From an uncultured Prevotellaceae bacterium (GTDB lineage Bacteria; Bacteroidota; Bacteroidia; Bacteroidales; Bacteroidaceae), in assembly GCA_937893145.1 (NCBI GenBank), contig CALBJW010000055.1, forward strand, positions 1 to 43,891: a DNA stretch of 43,891 nt. The letters are read 5' to 3'. The position numbers and the translations under genes were made by a program. Each line of letters opens with the position of its first letter. Position 1 is the stretch's first letter. Positions 7,310-14,595 of the stretch are shown here, piece after piece. The notes under the pieces are model-generated. The model was not told where the DNA came from, ran no database searches, and worked only from the letters and a program-made list of their open reading frames with translations.

Positions 7310-8176
7310 TCAAGCAATTTTCATCTTTAATGCTTCGACCATCTTAGCATATACCTCATTGAGTTCCTGGAGCTGAGAAGCGAGCTTCTTGGTCTGCTCG
7401 TTGACATCGTCGATAGTAGCGGACTGAGTGCCAACAGACTTGAGCTGGAGTTCGTAGAAGCGGTTGATGCCTGTGAGGGTACGGTTCATTGTCTCCATCT
7501 CCTCCGAGTCGCGAGTGAGTCGAGCCGACTGTTCTGCCACCTGACGAAGCACATCTGTGAGTTCGTTGAGCTGTTCTACATACTTCATTGTAGCCTCCTG
7601 CATCTCTGGTGTCATGCCGCGGAACTGTGGCGAACTGAACACAGGAGCTGTAGAGATGTTCTCTGCGAGTTCGGCAGCGTTGACGATAGTGACTGGAGTA
7701 GGTTCGGATGCACCAGCGATAGTGACTGGAGTAGGTTCGATGGTAGCACCACCCTCAGCACTGGCACCACCAAGTGATGCCGCAGCATTGGCAAGAGCAT
7801 TGGCAGTCTGCTCGGATATGCCTGCTCCACCACCAACCACGACTGGTCCAGCAGCCGAATTGGCAGCAGCCTGAGCGAGTGCTGCGGCTGTCTCCTCCGA
7901 GATGGCAGAACCACGAAGCTCTGCATCTGGGATCACATCGCCATAATCGTCGATTGCCTCCTGAGGCTCGAAACCTGCAAGGAAGAACACCAAGACCTCA
8001 GTACCCATACCAAGGAAGAGGAAGAAGTTTGCTCCCGCGAGGTGGGTGAGTTTGAAGAGGGCACCCAAGATAACGATTGATGCACCCCAGCTATATGCAT
8101 AATTCAGAAATGTCTGTCCCTTCTGACTGCGAAGGAAACGCTGAATGCCTGAATACTTATTCTTTTTCTTTGCCAT
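7310..8176 (-). CDS. gldL: GldL/PorL, T9SS motor subunit with long repeat linker
   Basis: A 288-aa inner-membrane protein. Two membrane helices lie at about residues 23-44 and 50-67; the second contains 'GTEVLVFFLAGFEP', whose glutamate (about residue 60) corresponds to the conserved proton-channel glutamate of GldL. The C-terminal cytoplasmic helix (about 185-288, ending LKMKIA) is coiled-coil-like. Between them is an Ala/Gly/Val/Pro-rich linker (about residues 90-175) with two internal duplications: 'ISEETAAALAQAAA' / 'ISEQTANALANAAA' and 'EPTPVTI' twice. GldL with GldM forms the motor for type IX secretion. The protein is longer than the Flavobacterium form (about 215 aa), with the extra length in this linker. 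Confidence 0.93.
   Translation of the reverse strand: MAKKKNKYSGIQRFLRSQKGQTFLNYAYSWGASIVILGALFKLTHLAGANFFLFLGMGTEVLVFFLAGFEPQEAIDDYGDVIPDAELRGSAISEETAAALAQAAANSAAGPVVVGGGAGISEQTANALANAAASLGGASAEGGATIEPTPVTIAGASEPTPVTIVNAAELAENISTAPVFSSPQFRGMTPEMQEATMKYVEQLNELTDVLRQVAEQSARLTRDSEEMETMNRTLTGINRFYELQLKSVGTQSATIDDVNEQTKKLASQLQELNEVYAKMVEALKMKIA
7684..7739. repeat. Direct repeat inside gldL linker (33-bp period)
   Basis: An exact 23-bp direct repeat at 7684-7706 and 7717-7739 encodes the two EPTPVTI copies in the GldL linker. A 33-bp period (11 codons) allows copy-number change without a frameshift. Confidence 0.8.
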
Positions 8177-8182
8177 AATAAG

Positions 8183-8363
8183 GACCTACCCCCTAAAGAC
8201 CCACCCCTGCCCTCCCTGAAGGGAGGGAGTAGAATGAATCAATATCCCCGAGGGTAAAAGGGTTTTTAATTATTCTTATTTTATAAATGTATTTACTTTA
8301 TCACGCTCCGTTTATCCCACATTCCTCTCCCCTCCCTCACAGGGAGGGGTTGGGGGTAGGTCT
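8183..8363. repeat. REP/BIME-like inverted repeat pair between gldK and gldL
   Basis: The left arm (8183-8235) begins GACCTACCCCC and contains a hairpin CCCTCCCT-gaa-GGGAGGG. The right arm (8321-8363) is the inverted version, with its own hairpin CCCCTCCCT-caca-GGGAGGGG and ending GGGGGTAGGTC. The arms are GC-rich against an AT-rich 85-bp centre. This is the architecture of REP doublets mobilised by RAYT (Y1 tyrosine) transposases. It sits in the 216-bp gap inside the T9SS operon, where the transcript would fold into stable hairpins. No transposase gene is nearby. Confidence 0.75.
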
Positions 8364-8392
8364 GCAGGTTGCGGGGCTGTTGGTAGGTCTGC

Positions 8393-9847
8393 TTACTTCT
8401 TCACCCTACCAGCTGTTCCCACCTGACTTCTTACGCAGCGGAAACCGATGAACGAGCGACCTACATTCTGGAACTCGGAAGTACGCCATGCACTCTTGAT
8501 GAAGCTCTCTGGGTCCTTCCACGAACCACCACGAACGGACTTCTTCTTCAGGGCGTAAGGGTCTTCCTTAGCAGCGTTGTACGAGAGTTCTGGGTTCATG
8601 TCCGACATGGAAAGCACACCTGCCTCTGTGTAAACGGTGCTTGTCCACTCTGCCACATTACCAGCCATGTCGTAGAGACCATTGGAGTTGGCACTATAGA
8701 TACCCACCTTCGAGGTGATGAGGTTGCCATCGATGGTATAGTTACCACGGTCTGGCTTGAAGTTGGCGTAGAAACATCCCTTGTCACTCTTCACGCCTTC
8801 CTGGTTCCAAGGCAGTTCGTTGCCCTCCTTACCACGAGCGGCAAATTCCCACTCTGCCTCAGTTGGGAGACGATAGCGCTGGATGAACTTGGCATCGGCA
8901 CCGAGTCCCTTGAGAAGGAAGTCTGTACGCCAGTTGCAGAATGCGTTTGCCTGTTCCCAGTTGACACCAACTACAGGGTAGTCGTTGTAGTTAGGATGAG
9001 AGAAGTAGAGACGAAGGTACTGCTCGTTCTCCGCATTCTGGAAGTCGTTAATCCAACATGTAGTGTCAGGATATATATTAACAATGTATGTGTTCACGAA
9101 GTCCCACATTGAAGAGAGAGGACGAGTGATTGTCTCGCGATGTATCATGCCCTCATCATCAACGTATGCTGTGTCCTTAGAAATCATCACCACCTCGTTA
9201 GGGTCAATCTGAACGTCTGTGTTGAGGTTTCTACGGCTCCAGTCGATGTGCTCCTTCTGGTCGAGACGGTACTTACGGCGTGCTGCCATAGCATAGTCAA
9301 AGACCTCGTAGCGATAGTTCATCTGACGGGCATCGAGCATCTTCTCGCCTGTGAAAGGATGAGTGTAATAGACCGACTCAAGAGCACGCTGCTGGTCCTC
9401 GTCTGGGTTGCGCCAAGGGATAGACTTGCTCCAGTTGAGGTGTGGCTTGATAGGGTCGCCATTCTTGTCCTCCTCAATCTTGAAGGACTCATCGCCTCCG
9501 TATGCTGGGTCGGCAAGGCGCTCACGAATGATAGAGTCGCGAACCCAGTTCACGAACTGACGATACATGGAGTTGGTCACCTCCTTCTCGTCCATCCAGA
9601 AAGCATCAACACTGATGTCGCGTGAAGGCATCTTCTTGCCCCAAAGACTGTCGGTTGTTTCTGTACCCATCTTGAGCGAACCACGCTTTACAAGTACCAT
9701 TCCGTATGGGGCTGGTTCGCTAATAGCTGTACCACCAGCACCAGTCACTTCACCTCCCTGAGCTGAACTGCCTCCCTTAGCGGAGAAGCACGATGCTACG
9801 GAAAGCGAAACGGCTAACAAACATATTAAAAATGTAAGTTTCTTCAT
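8393..9847 (-). CDS. gldK: GldK/PorK, T9SS ring lipoprotein
   Basis: A 484-aa protein with a lipoprotein signal (lipobox LSVASC, Cys about residue 20) and an FGE-sulfatase-like fold over most of its length (from about residue 50): 'GMVLVKRGSLKMGTE', 'VDAFWMDEKEVTN', 'YPVVGVNWEQANAFCNWR', 'RLPTEAEWEFAARG', 'GLYDMAGNVAEWT' and the final 'SFIGFRCVR'. In GldK this fold is structural, not enzymatic; GldK forms the periplasmic ring with GldN, anchored to the outer membrane. It follows porP by 77 bp and precedes gldL by 216 bp (REP-like pair between). Length and order match the usual porPKLMN cluster. Confidence 0.94.
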   Translation of the reverse strand: MKKLTFLICLLAVSLSVASCFSAKGGSSAQGGEVTGAGGTAISEPAPYGMVLVKRGSLKMGTETTDSLWGKKMPSRDISVDAFWMDEKEVTNSMYRQFVNWVRDSIIRERLADPAYGGDESFKIEEDKNGDPIKPHLNWSKSIPWRNPDEDQQRALESVYYTHPFTGEKMLDARQMNYRYEVFDYAMAARRKYRLDQKEHIDWSRRNLNTDVQIDPNEVVMISKDTAYVDDEGMIHRETITRPLSSMWDFVNTYIVNIYPDTTCWINDFQNAENEQYLRLYFSHPNYNDYPVVGVNWEQANAFCNWRTDFLLKGLGADAKFIQRYRLPTEAEWEFAARGKEGNELPWNQEGVKSDKGCFYANFKPDRGNYTIDGNLITSKVGIYSANSNGLYDMAGNVAEWTSTVYTEAGVLSMSDMNPELSYNAAKEDPYALKKKSVRGGSWKDPESFIKSAWRTSEFQNVGRSFIGFRCVRSQVGTAGRVKK

Positions 9848-9924
9848 ATTTATTGATATTTCATTCAGTTTATTATGTTCTTAATACTTTGTGTTGACTT
9901 GACCATGATGCATTATGCATTTCA

Positions 9925-10866
9925 CTACAACCATCTTACACACTTATGCAGATTACGTCCCTTCTTGAAGAGATCGAGTTCTGTCTGGTATCCAAGCACA
10001 AGCTCGTGTGTACCGTTTATCAGATTGATGCCCGAGGTGTACATCTGGTATGAGTACCCGAGAGAAACTCCGTGGAAGACACCTCCTACCATGAATGTTG
10101 CGGAAGTCTTTGGACTGTATCCCAAACCGAAGAATAGTTTTTTCTCCTCGTACTGATACGCCACCTTGCACTGTATGTCCTCGCGCCACGACTTGAGGTC
10201 GGTATGGAGCATAAAGGAGGGCTGTAAATATACAAACGTATTTTTTACTCGGATATTGCATCCAGTCATAAAATAATATGACCTTGGGATGGAAACTTCG
10301 TATTTTTCGCTCATTACGAGCGTTGGAGCAAGCAGATGCATCGAAGAAATGCCCGCCCAGAATCGTGGATGATAGTAATAGATACCAGCCATGAGGTCGA
10401 GTTGCTGACCATCTACGGCAGATGTAGGGAAGGCTGGGTCGCTCTTGTCGTCGAGTTCCACATCGCTCGCATCAATCGACTCACGAAGCAGACCAGCCTG
10501 AACACCCACGGCTAACCTACCCTTCTTGCCAAGCTTCAGGTTGTAGGAATAGTTGGCTGCCACCTTCATGGTACTGAACATACCAATCTTGTCGCTCATG
10601 AGACTGATACCTCCACCATGTCGAGGCGAGAGGAAGTAGATTGGGCAGTCGCCTCCGATATACATTGTTCCTGGTGCATTGTCGAATCCCAAGAACTGCA
10701 TCGAGTAGGCTGCATTCACATTCAGCTTGCCTTCGGTACCCGAAACGGCAGGATTATAATACGACTTTAGGGCTGTATAGTCCGAAAACTGCACATCCCA
10801 CTGAGCCTTTGAGCCCTGTACTAAGGCCACCAAAAGCAAAATAATCGCTAATAATCGACGCGTCAT
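9925..10866 (-). CDS. porP: PorP/SprF-family outer membrane protein of T9SS
   Basis: A 313-aa protein with a signal peptide ending GSKAQ and the PorP/SprF opening 'WDVQFSDYTALKSYYNPAVSGTEGKLN', followed by alternating beta-strands to a C-terminal 'LVLGYQTELDLF' region, as in a small outer-membrane barrel. PorP is required for T9SS function in P. gingivalis, and SprF homologues partner specific cargo. Being first in the porP-gldKLMN run argues for the core PorP role. I chose the ATG at 10864-10866; a GTG three bases earlier is possible. No clear TAnnTTTG element is visible in the short upstream gap. Confidence 0.9.
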   Translation of the reverse strand: MTRRLLAIILLLVALVQGSKAQWDVQFSDYTALKSYYNPAVSGTEGKLNVNAAYSMQFLGFDNAPGTMYIGGDCPIYFLSPRHGGGISLMSDKIGMFSTMKVAANYSYNLKLGKKGRLAVGVQAGLLRESIDASDVELDDKSDPAFPTSAVDGQQLDLMAGIYYYHPRFWAGISSMHLLAPTLVMSEKYEVSIPRSYYFMTGCNIRVKNTFVYLQPSFMLHTDLKSWREDIQCKVAYQYEEKKLFFGLGYSPKTSATFMVGGVFHGVSLGYSYQMYTSGINLINGTHELVLGYQTELDLFKKGRNLHKCVRWL

Positions 10867-10924
10867 CACCTTTTTAAACTAAAAAATGTGTTTTTTATTG
10901 TGTTGAACAGCAAAAAAATGCTTT

Positions 10925-10966
10925 AAAAAAGTTTGAAGGTGCCGAAACTCACGTTCAGGCACCTTC
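10925..10966 (-). terminator. Intrinsic terminator after the Spy-like gene
   Basis: Perfect 9-bp arms GAAGGTGCC (10935-10943) and GGCACCTTC (10958-10966) with a 14-nt loop are followed on the minus strand by AAAC and six T. It separates the Spy-like gene from the porP-gldKLMN unit, about 120 bp after the former's stop. Confidence 0.75.
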
Positions 10967-11085
10967 CCATAGTCATAAATGTATTAATCCAATGTATAAA
11001 TGAAATGGTACAATAGTGTGTATGAAAAAAATCTTTATTTCTATTTTTGTCCCTATTAAATGTAATCGATTGTGATGTGGGGATA

Positions 11086-11637
11086 TTAGAATCCACCACC
11101 GCCGAATCCGCCACCAGGACCTCCGAAGCCACCGCCAGGACCACCAAAACCGCCTGGTCTGCCAAAGCCTCTATTGCCATCTGGTCTGCCTTCCATTCCG
11201 CCCATGCCGGCACGTCCTCTTTGTGGGACAATAACCTGATAAGCCTGAACAGGAGTGAGGAATTCGAGGAACTTAGCGTAGTATTCCTTGTCAACAGCGA
11301 GCTGAGCCTCTGTTCTCTGGAACTGCTTCTCTACGAGCTCCTTTGCCTTTTCGTCGGTCAATGTCTTCAAGTCAACAGCTTCTTCCCTTTCGTTCTGCCC
11401 CTTTGGATTGGCAGCATTCTGGCGAGCTGTCTGATAGTCGAGGTAAAGAACTGTGAAGAGGTCCTTCTTTTCATCATCAAGTTTCATCTGCTTTGCCAAT
11501 CTCTCGGCATTGCGATTGAACATCTCTGTTGGATCAAAACGCTGCTGACGACGACCTTGACGCTGGTTGTCCTGTGCAGACATTGTCAATGAAACAATGC
11601 AAAGTGCCAAACTTGCGATGATAAATTTTATCTTCAT
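11086..11637 (-). CDS. Spy/LTXXQ-like exported protein with Gly-rich tail
   Basis: A 183-aa exported protein, signal peptide ending MSAQ. I chose the ATG at 11635-11637 because it starts the signal peptide (MKIKFIIAS...) and lies about 43 bp after a -7 element; upstream in-frame ATGs would overlap the promoter. Residues about 30-130 form a helical Spy/CpxP-like region: 'RNAERLAKQMKLDDEKKDLF', then 'LTDEKAKELVEKQFQRTEAQLAVDKEYYAKFLEFLTPVQAYQV', a diluted LTPxQ motif. The last ~45 residues are Arg/Gly-rich, becoming repeats of (G)GFGGPGG and ending FGGGGF. Spy-like proteins are periplasmic chaperones or stress sensors; the tail is unusual for them. Downstream is a terminator. Confidence 0.75.
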   Translation of the reverse strand: MKIKFIIASLALCIVSLTMSAQDNQRQGRRQQRFDPTEMFNRNAERLAKQMKLDDEKKDLFTVLYLDYQTARQNAANPKGQNEREEAVDLKTLTDEKAKELVEKQFQRTEAQLAVDKEYYAKFLEFLTPVQAYQVIVPQRGRAGMGGMEGRPDGNRGFGRPGGFGGPGGGFGGPGGGFGGGGF

Positions 11638-11679
11638 ATTTTCACCTTTACGATTAGACATTATGTTGGTTTGACCATG

Positions 11680-11687
11680 CAAATGTA
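11680..11687 (-). promoter_or_regulatory. Bacteroidetes -7 element (TACATTTG)
   Basis: Minus-strand TACATTTG, 43 bp upstream of the Spy-like gene start. It supports the chosen start codon. Confidence 0.6.
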
Positions 11688-11726
11688 AAAAGGTTTAATC
11701 GATTATGCAACTTTTTTTGAAAAAAA

Positions 11727-13868
11727 TTATTTTGCAGTCAAATGAATCTCCATTATTGCCTTGTACTCCTTACCATTTTTGTCGGTATAGATAACAGCTT
11801 CACGGACAATGTATGTCTTTCCCTTAACCAATCTGTCTGGGTACTGACCTATGCGCAACTCGTATGTGTTTGCATAAATCTTTGTGTAGATAGCAGATGT
11901 TCCGCCAAAGGTGGTCACGTTTCCTGTCGTTGTGAACCAGTGGCCGAATGGGGTGTCTGTATCGGAGATGGTCTTTGAGTTTGTTTCTGTAGTGAGATTA
12001 GCATTAAGACCTGCGATGCGAACGTATGGATAAGTGGTCTTCTTTCCACAGACCGCAGCCTTGAGCTGTGCTGTAGAGACTCCGAGAGCCTGACTCATGG
12101 CATCCATGTCGAGCGGAGCACTAACATAGTTCCAGTTGTTGCCTGCCACGATGCTTGTGTTCACAACTACGGTTGTGTCCTTGCGTTCGTAGTCTTCTGG
12201 AAATTCACCGTAAGTTTTGTTTGCACCTAAAGGACTTGTGCCTTCAAACTTTACGGCGTATGGCCACTGCTCATCATTAGTGTCGTATGATGATGACGCT
12301 ATACCACTTGTCCATGCGTGTGACCAGTACTTTGTTGGAGCACCCATAACCACGAGCCACATATTGACACACTTTTCTGGCACCGTGATGCTCACTTCGC
12401 CTTCCTTGTCGGAACATGGGTCGGAATAGACGCGCTTTCCATCGGAGCAATATGCCACGAGACCATATCTCCAGCCTGCATACTGAGGATATACAATCTT
12501 GTAGCCTTCACATTCTGTAAGTCCCTTGAAGTTAACCTTCACGACTGTTCCCGCTGCTGGCACCTTCAGAGGGTTGGCATTGTATCCGTAGTTCTGAGGA
12601 CAGAAGTTTGGGTCAACAATCCAATAGTCGTTGTCACCATTGAGGTACTTTGTCTTGATAGCATTTGAAGGGTCGATAAGACGCTGAGGTTCGTTGCCAA
12701 TCTTTGCCTTGCCATAAGAGCGAACAGCATCAATATCAATACTTGCGAGGTGGGCAAATGCCTGGTACATCTCATCGCCAAACGACTGTTCGTCAAGTTC
12801 GAAGATTCGCATATAAGCTTGAGTTGGGTCTTCTGGCTTCTTCGATTCGCGCCACACTCTGCCGACTGTGTTCATGCCATGAAGTTGGCACCAATAGTCC
12901 TGATAGTAGCAGCTTGTATATCGGATGTCCTCATGGTGGATATTCAAGTGATGCTTAGTGAGATACTGCTCGTAATATTCGCCATCAGAGTACTGGTACT
13001 GAGGATACACCTTATATGCCTGCCAGTTGGCACAGTCTTCCCACCACTCATTATCGCGACCTGTACCGATTCCGTAGTTCAAGCCGTGAGTAGATCCGAG
13101 GTCGGCACTGACGAGATACTGGAATGTATGACCAATCTCGTGAGCGAGGGTATGTCCATTGCGGGCTGTTGCGGCACGAGGGGTACAGTGGAACACACCA
13201 ATCTTGCTTGCCACAGAAGTCTTTGTTGTTCCTGTTCCGTAAGTATAATATGTGGCATCAGTACCACTACCATCAGCACGCCAAGAGTCTCCTGCTCCGT
13301 TCCAACCATTCTTCACGATAAACATCTCAATCTTGAGTTTGTCGGTCTTCGACTTGCCCGGTTCAAGGAATCCGAGTTTTTCCACATAGCATTTCCAGAT
13401 GTTCTCTGCCTGCTTCAACATGGTGTTGACATTACAGGTATATCCATCGTATGAGATGTTGCCAGTGGAAGTCTTAGTCAATCCATTTTCCCAGAAGATG
13501 ACAAAATGCTCCGATTCGGCAGAACGCTGGAAACAGAACTGCGAAGTCTCTTTTGTGAAGTCGCAGTTGTAATAAGTAGAAGAGCGTGCAAGACCTCGTT
13601 CTGGTGTGCCAAAACGATATACGCCATCTGTGCGGTAAGTCTTTACAAGTCCAGATGTAGTACCTGATGTTGGGTTATATCTGAATCTCTTCATCGACGT
13701 CACACCAAACTCAATGGAGTCGATTGCCGAGATGTCAATCAACTGGTTTTCAATGAAACGGTCATTAAACTGAAACCATATATTGTCGGGCTTCTGTGCA
13801 AAAGCTGAGGTAGCACTAAACAAGCACAAAGCACATGTTGCAAGTATTGCGAGATATATCTTTTTCAT
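11727..13868 (-). CDS. Secreted zinc-metallopeptidase-like protein (DUF6055-like)
   Basis: A 713-aa exported protein (signal peptide ending AFAQ). Its clearest motif is 'LAHEIGHTFQY', with HEIGH at residues 243-247: the HExxH zinc-binding signature of gluzincin/metzincin-type peptidases. The region around it ('HFVIFWENGL', 'WWEDCANWQAYKVYPQYQY', 'YRDYW'-like aromatic runs) resembles DUF6055 proteins. The WWEDCANWQA segment about 50 residues later could provide the third zinc ligand. The C-terminal part from about residue 595 (GNNWNYVSAPLDM ... FGHWFTTTGNV ... LRIGQYPDRLVKGKTYIV) looks like a DUF4859-type domain. It has no recognisable T9SS tail, but the gene 2 bp upstream does. Protease activity is inferred from the motif alone. 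Confidence 0.75.
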   Translation of the reverse strand: MKKIYLAILATCALCLFSATSAFAQKPDNIWFQFNDRFIENQLIDISAIDSIEFGVTSMKRFRYNPTSGTTSGLVKTYRTDGVYRFGTPERGLARSSTYYNCDFTKETSQFCFQRSAESEHFVIFWENGLTKTSTGNISYDGYTCNVNTMLKQAENIWKCYVEKLGFLEPGKSKTDKLKIEMFIVKNGWNGAGDSWRADGSGTDATYYTYGTGTTKTSVASKIGVFHCTPRAATARNGHTLAHEIGHTFQYLVSADLGSTHGLNYGIGTGRDNEWWEDCANWQAYKVYPQYQYSDGEYYEQYLTKHHLNIHHEDIRYTSCYYQDYWCQLHGMNTVGRVWRESKKPEDPTQAYMRIFELDEQSFGDEMYQAFAHLASIDIDAVRSYGKAKIGNEPQRLIDPSNAIKTKYLNGDNDYWIVDPNFCPQNYGYNANPLKVPAAGTVVKVNFKGLTECEGYKIVYPQYAGWRYGLVAYCSDGKRVYSDPCSDKEGEVSITVPEKCVNMWLVVMGAPTKYWSHAWTSGIASSSYDTNDEQWPYAVKFEGTSPLGANKTYGEFPEDYERKDTTVVVNTSIVAGNNWNYVSAPLDMDAMSQALGVSTAQLKAAVCGKKTTYPYVRIAGLNANLTTETNSKTISDTDTPFGHWFTTTGNVTTFGGTSAIYTKIYANTYELRIGQYPDRLVKGKTYIVREAVIYTDKNGKEYKAIMEIHLTAK

Positions 13869-13870
13869 GT

Positions 13871-14320
13871 TTACTTCTGCACCTTTATCGAACTACTACC
13901 AACGCTGATGATGTAAGTGCCTTTCTGCAAGCCACTCATGTCAACTGCGGCATATCCTTCTGTGGTTGAGATAGGAGCCTTCACTTCTGTTCCGTTCACA
14001 GCAAACACCTTTACGGCCTTTCCCTTTGCTGCACCCACGACTATAGTATTGCCATCGTACTTGATGCTACTTTTTGCAAGAACATTCTCGATGGCATTAG
14101 GGTCATCTTCGTTTGAGATATAGAAATTCTTTATGCCCGAAAATTCGTAAGTATCGGCATTCACCACTACCTTATCATCAATAAATCGCATAATAGGATT
14201 TGTTTCTCCTCCGAGAAGATAATATACAAGTGTGCCATCACTCAAAGTGAACACTACACTCTTTGCCGACGCCATGCAAACCGACGCCAACACAATCATT
14301 AAGGTAACAAGTCTTTTCAT
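13871..14320 (-). CDS. Small exported protein with T9SS type A-like sorting tail
   Basis: A 149-aa protein with a signal peptide (ending ASAK), a short conserved domain 'SVVFTLSDGTLVYYLLGGETNPIMRF' followed by 'VNADTYEFSGIKNFYIS', and a C-terminal stretch from about residue 95 with the order 'VKVFAVNGTEV', 'AAVDMSGLQKGTYIISVG', 'SIKVQK'. That tail matches the T9SS type A CTD pattern (V-y-x-x-x-G, then L-x-x-G-x-Y-i-v, ending in basic residues). The mature protein is therefore little more than a small domain plus an export tail. It is 2 bp upstream of the metallopeptidase-like gene, so the two are co-transcribed and perhaps act together. I know of no function. Confidence 0.75.
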   Translation of the reverse strand: MKRLVTLMIVLASVCMASAKSVVFTLSDGTLVYYLLGGETNPIMRFIDDKVVVNADTYEFSGIKNFYISNEDDPNAIENVLAKSSIKYDGNTIVVGAAKGKAVKVFAVNGTEVKAPISTTEGYAAVDMSGLQKGTYIISVGSSSIKVQK

Positions 14321-14351
14321 AATAGTTTTGGTTTAATATTAAAAAGATAAA

Positions 14352-14389
14352 TGCTAAACACCACCCTATCCTCAGGGAGATGTTTAGCA
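14352..14389 (-). terminator. Terminator-like hairpin after cysS operon
   Basis: Perfect 9-bp arms TGCTAAACA (14352-14360) and TGTTTAGCA (14381-14389) with a second small stem (CCCT/AGGG) in the loop. On the minus strand a T-rich stretch (TTTATCTTTTTAA) follows. It lies just after the 65-aa membrane protein gene. Confidence 0.7.
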
Positions 14390-14394
14390 ATTCA

Positions 14395-14592
14395 TTATTT
14401 CTGTTTTCTAAGATTCCATACATTCACTCCGAACCATAATGCAGCCACGAAACAAACCACAGCAGCAAGAGTGAAGAATGTCACGTTAGGGTCGCCATCA
14501 GGCAGAGCAGTAGCCATCCATGCACTTGCAGCTCCTGCGATGATAACGAAGACTGTCGAAACCGACATCATTATGAGTTTAATCTTTTCCAT
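14395..14592 (-). CDS. Small two-helix membrane protein, 65 aa
   Basis: Two hydrophobic segments (about residues 5-27 and 37-58, separated by LPDGDPNVTF) and a basic end (NLRKQK) indicate a small inner-membrane protein with a short outside loop. It starts 3 bp after the stop of cysS on the same strand, so it is co-transcribed with it and is followed by a terminator. No known family is evident. Codon use and the tight spacing support it being real despite its length. Confidence 0.65.
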   Translation of the reverse strand: MEKIKLIMMSVSTVFVIIAGAASAWMATALPDGDPNVTFFTLAAVVCFVAALWFGVNVWNLRKQK

Positions 14593-14595
14593 ATA

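Noticed and set aside
12750..13454. 234-codon open frame on the plus strand
   Set aside because: It is antisense to the metallopeptidase-like gene, which has a signal peptide and the HEIGH motif; the antisense frame has neither a plausible start region nor known motifs.
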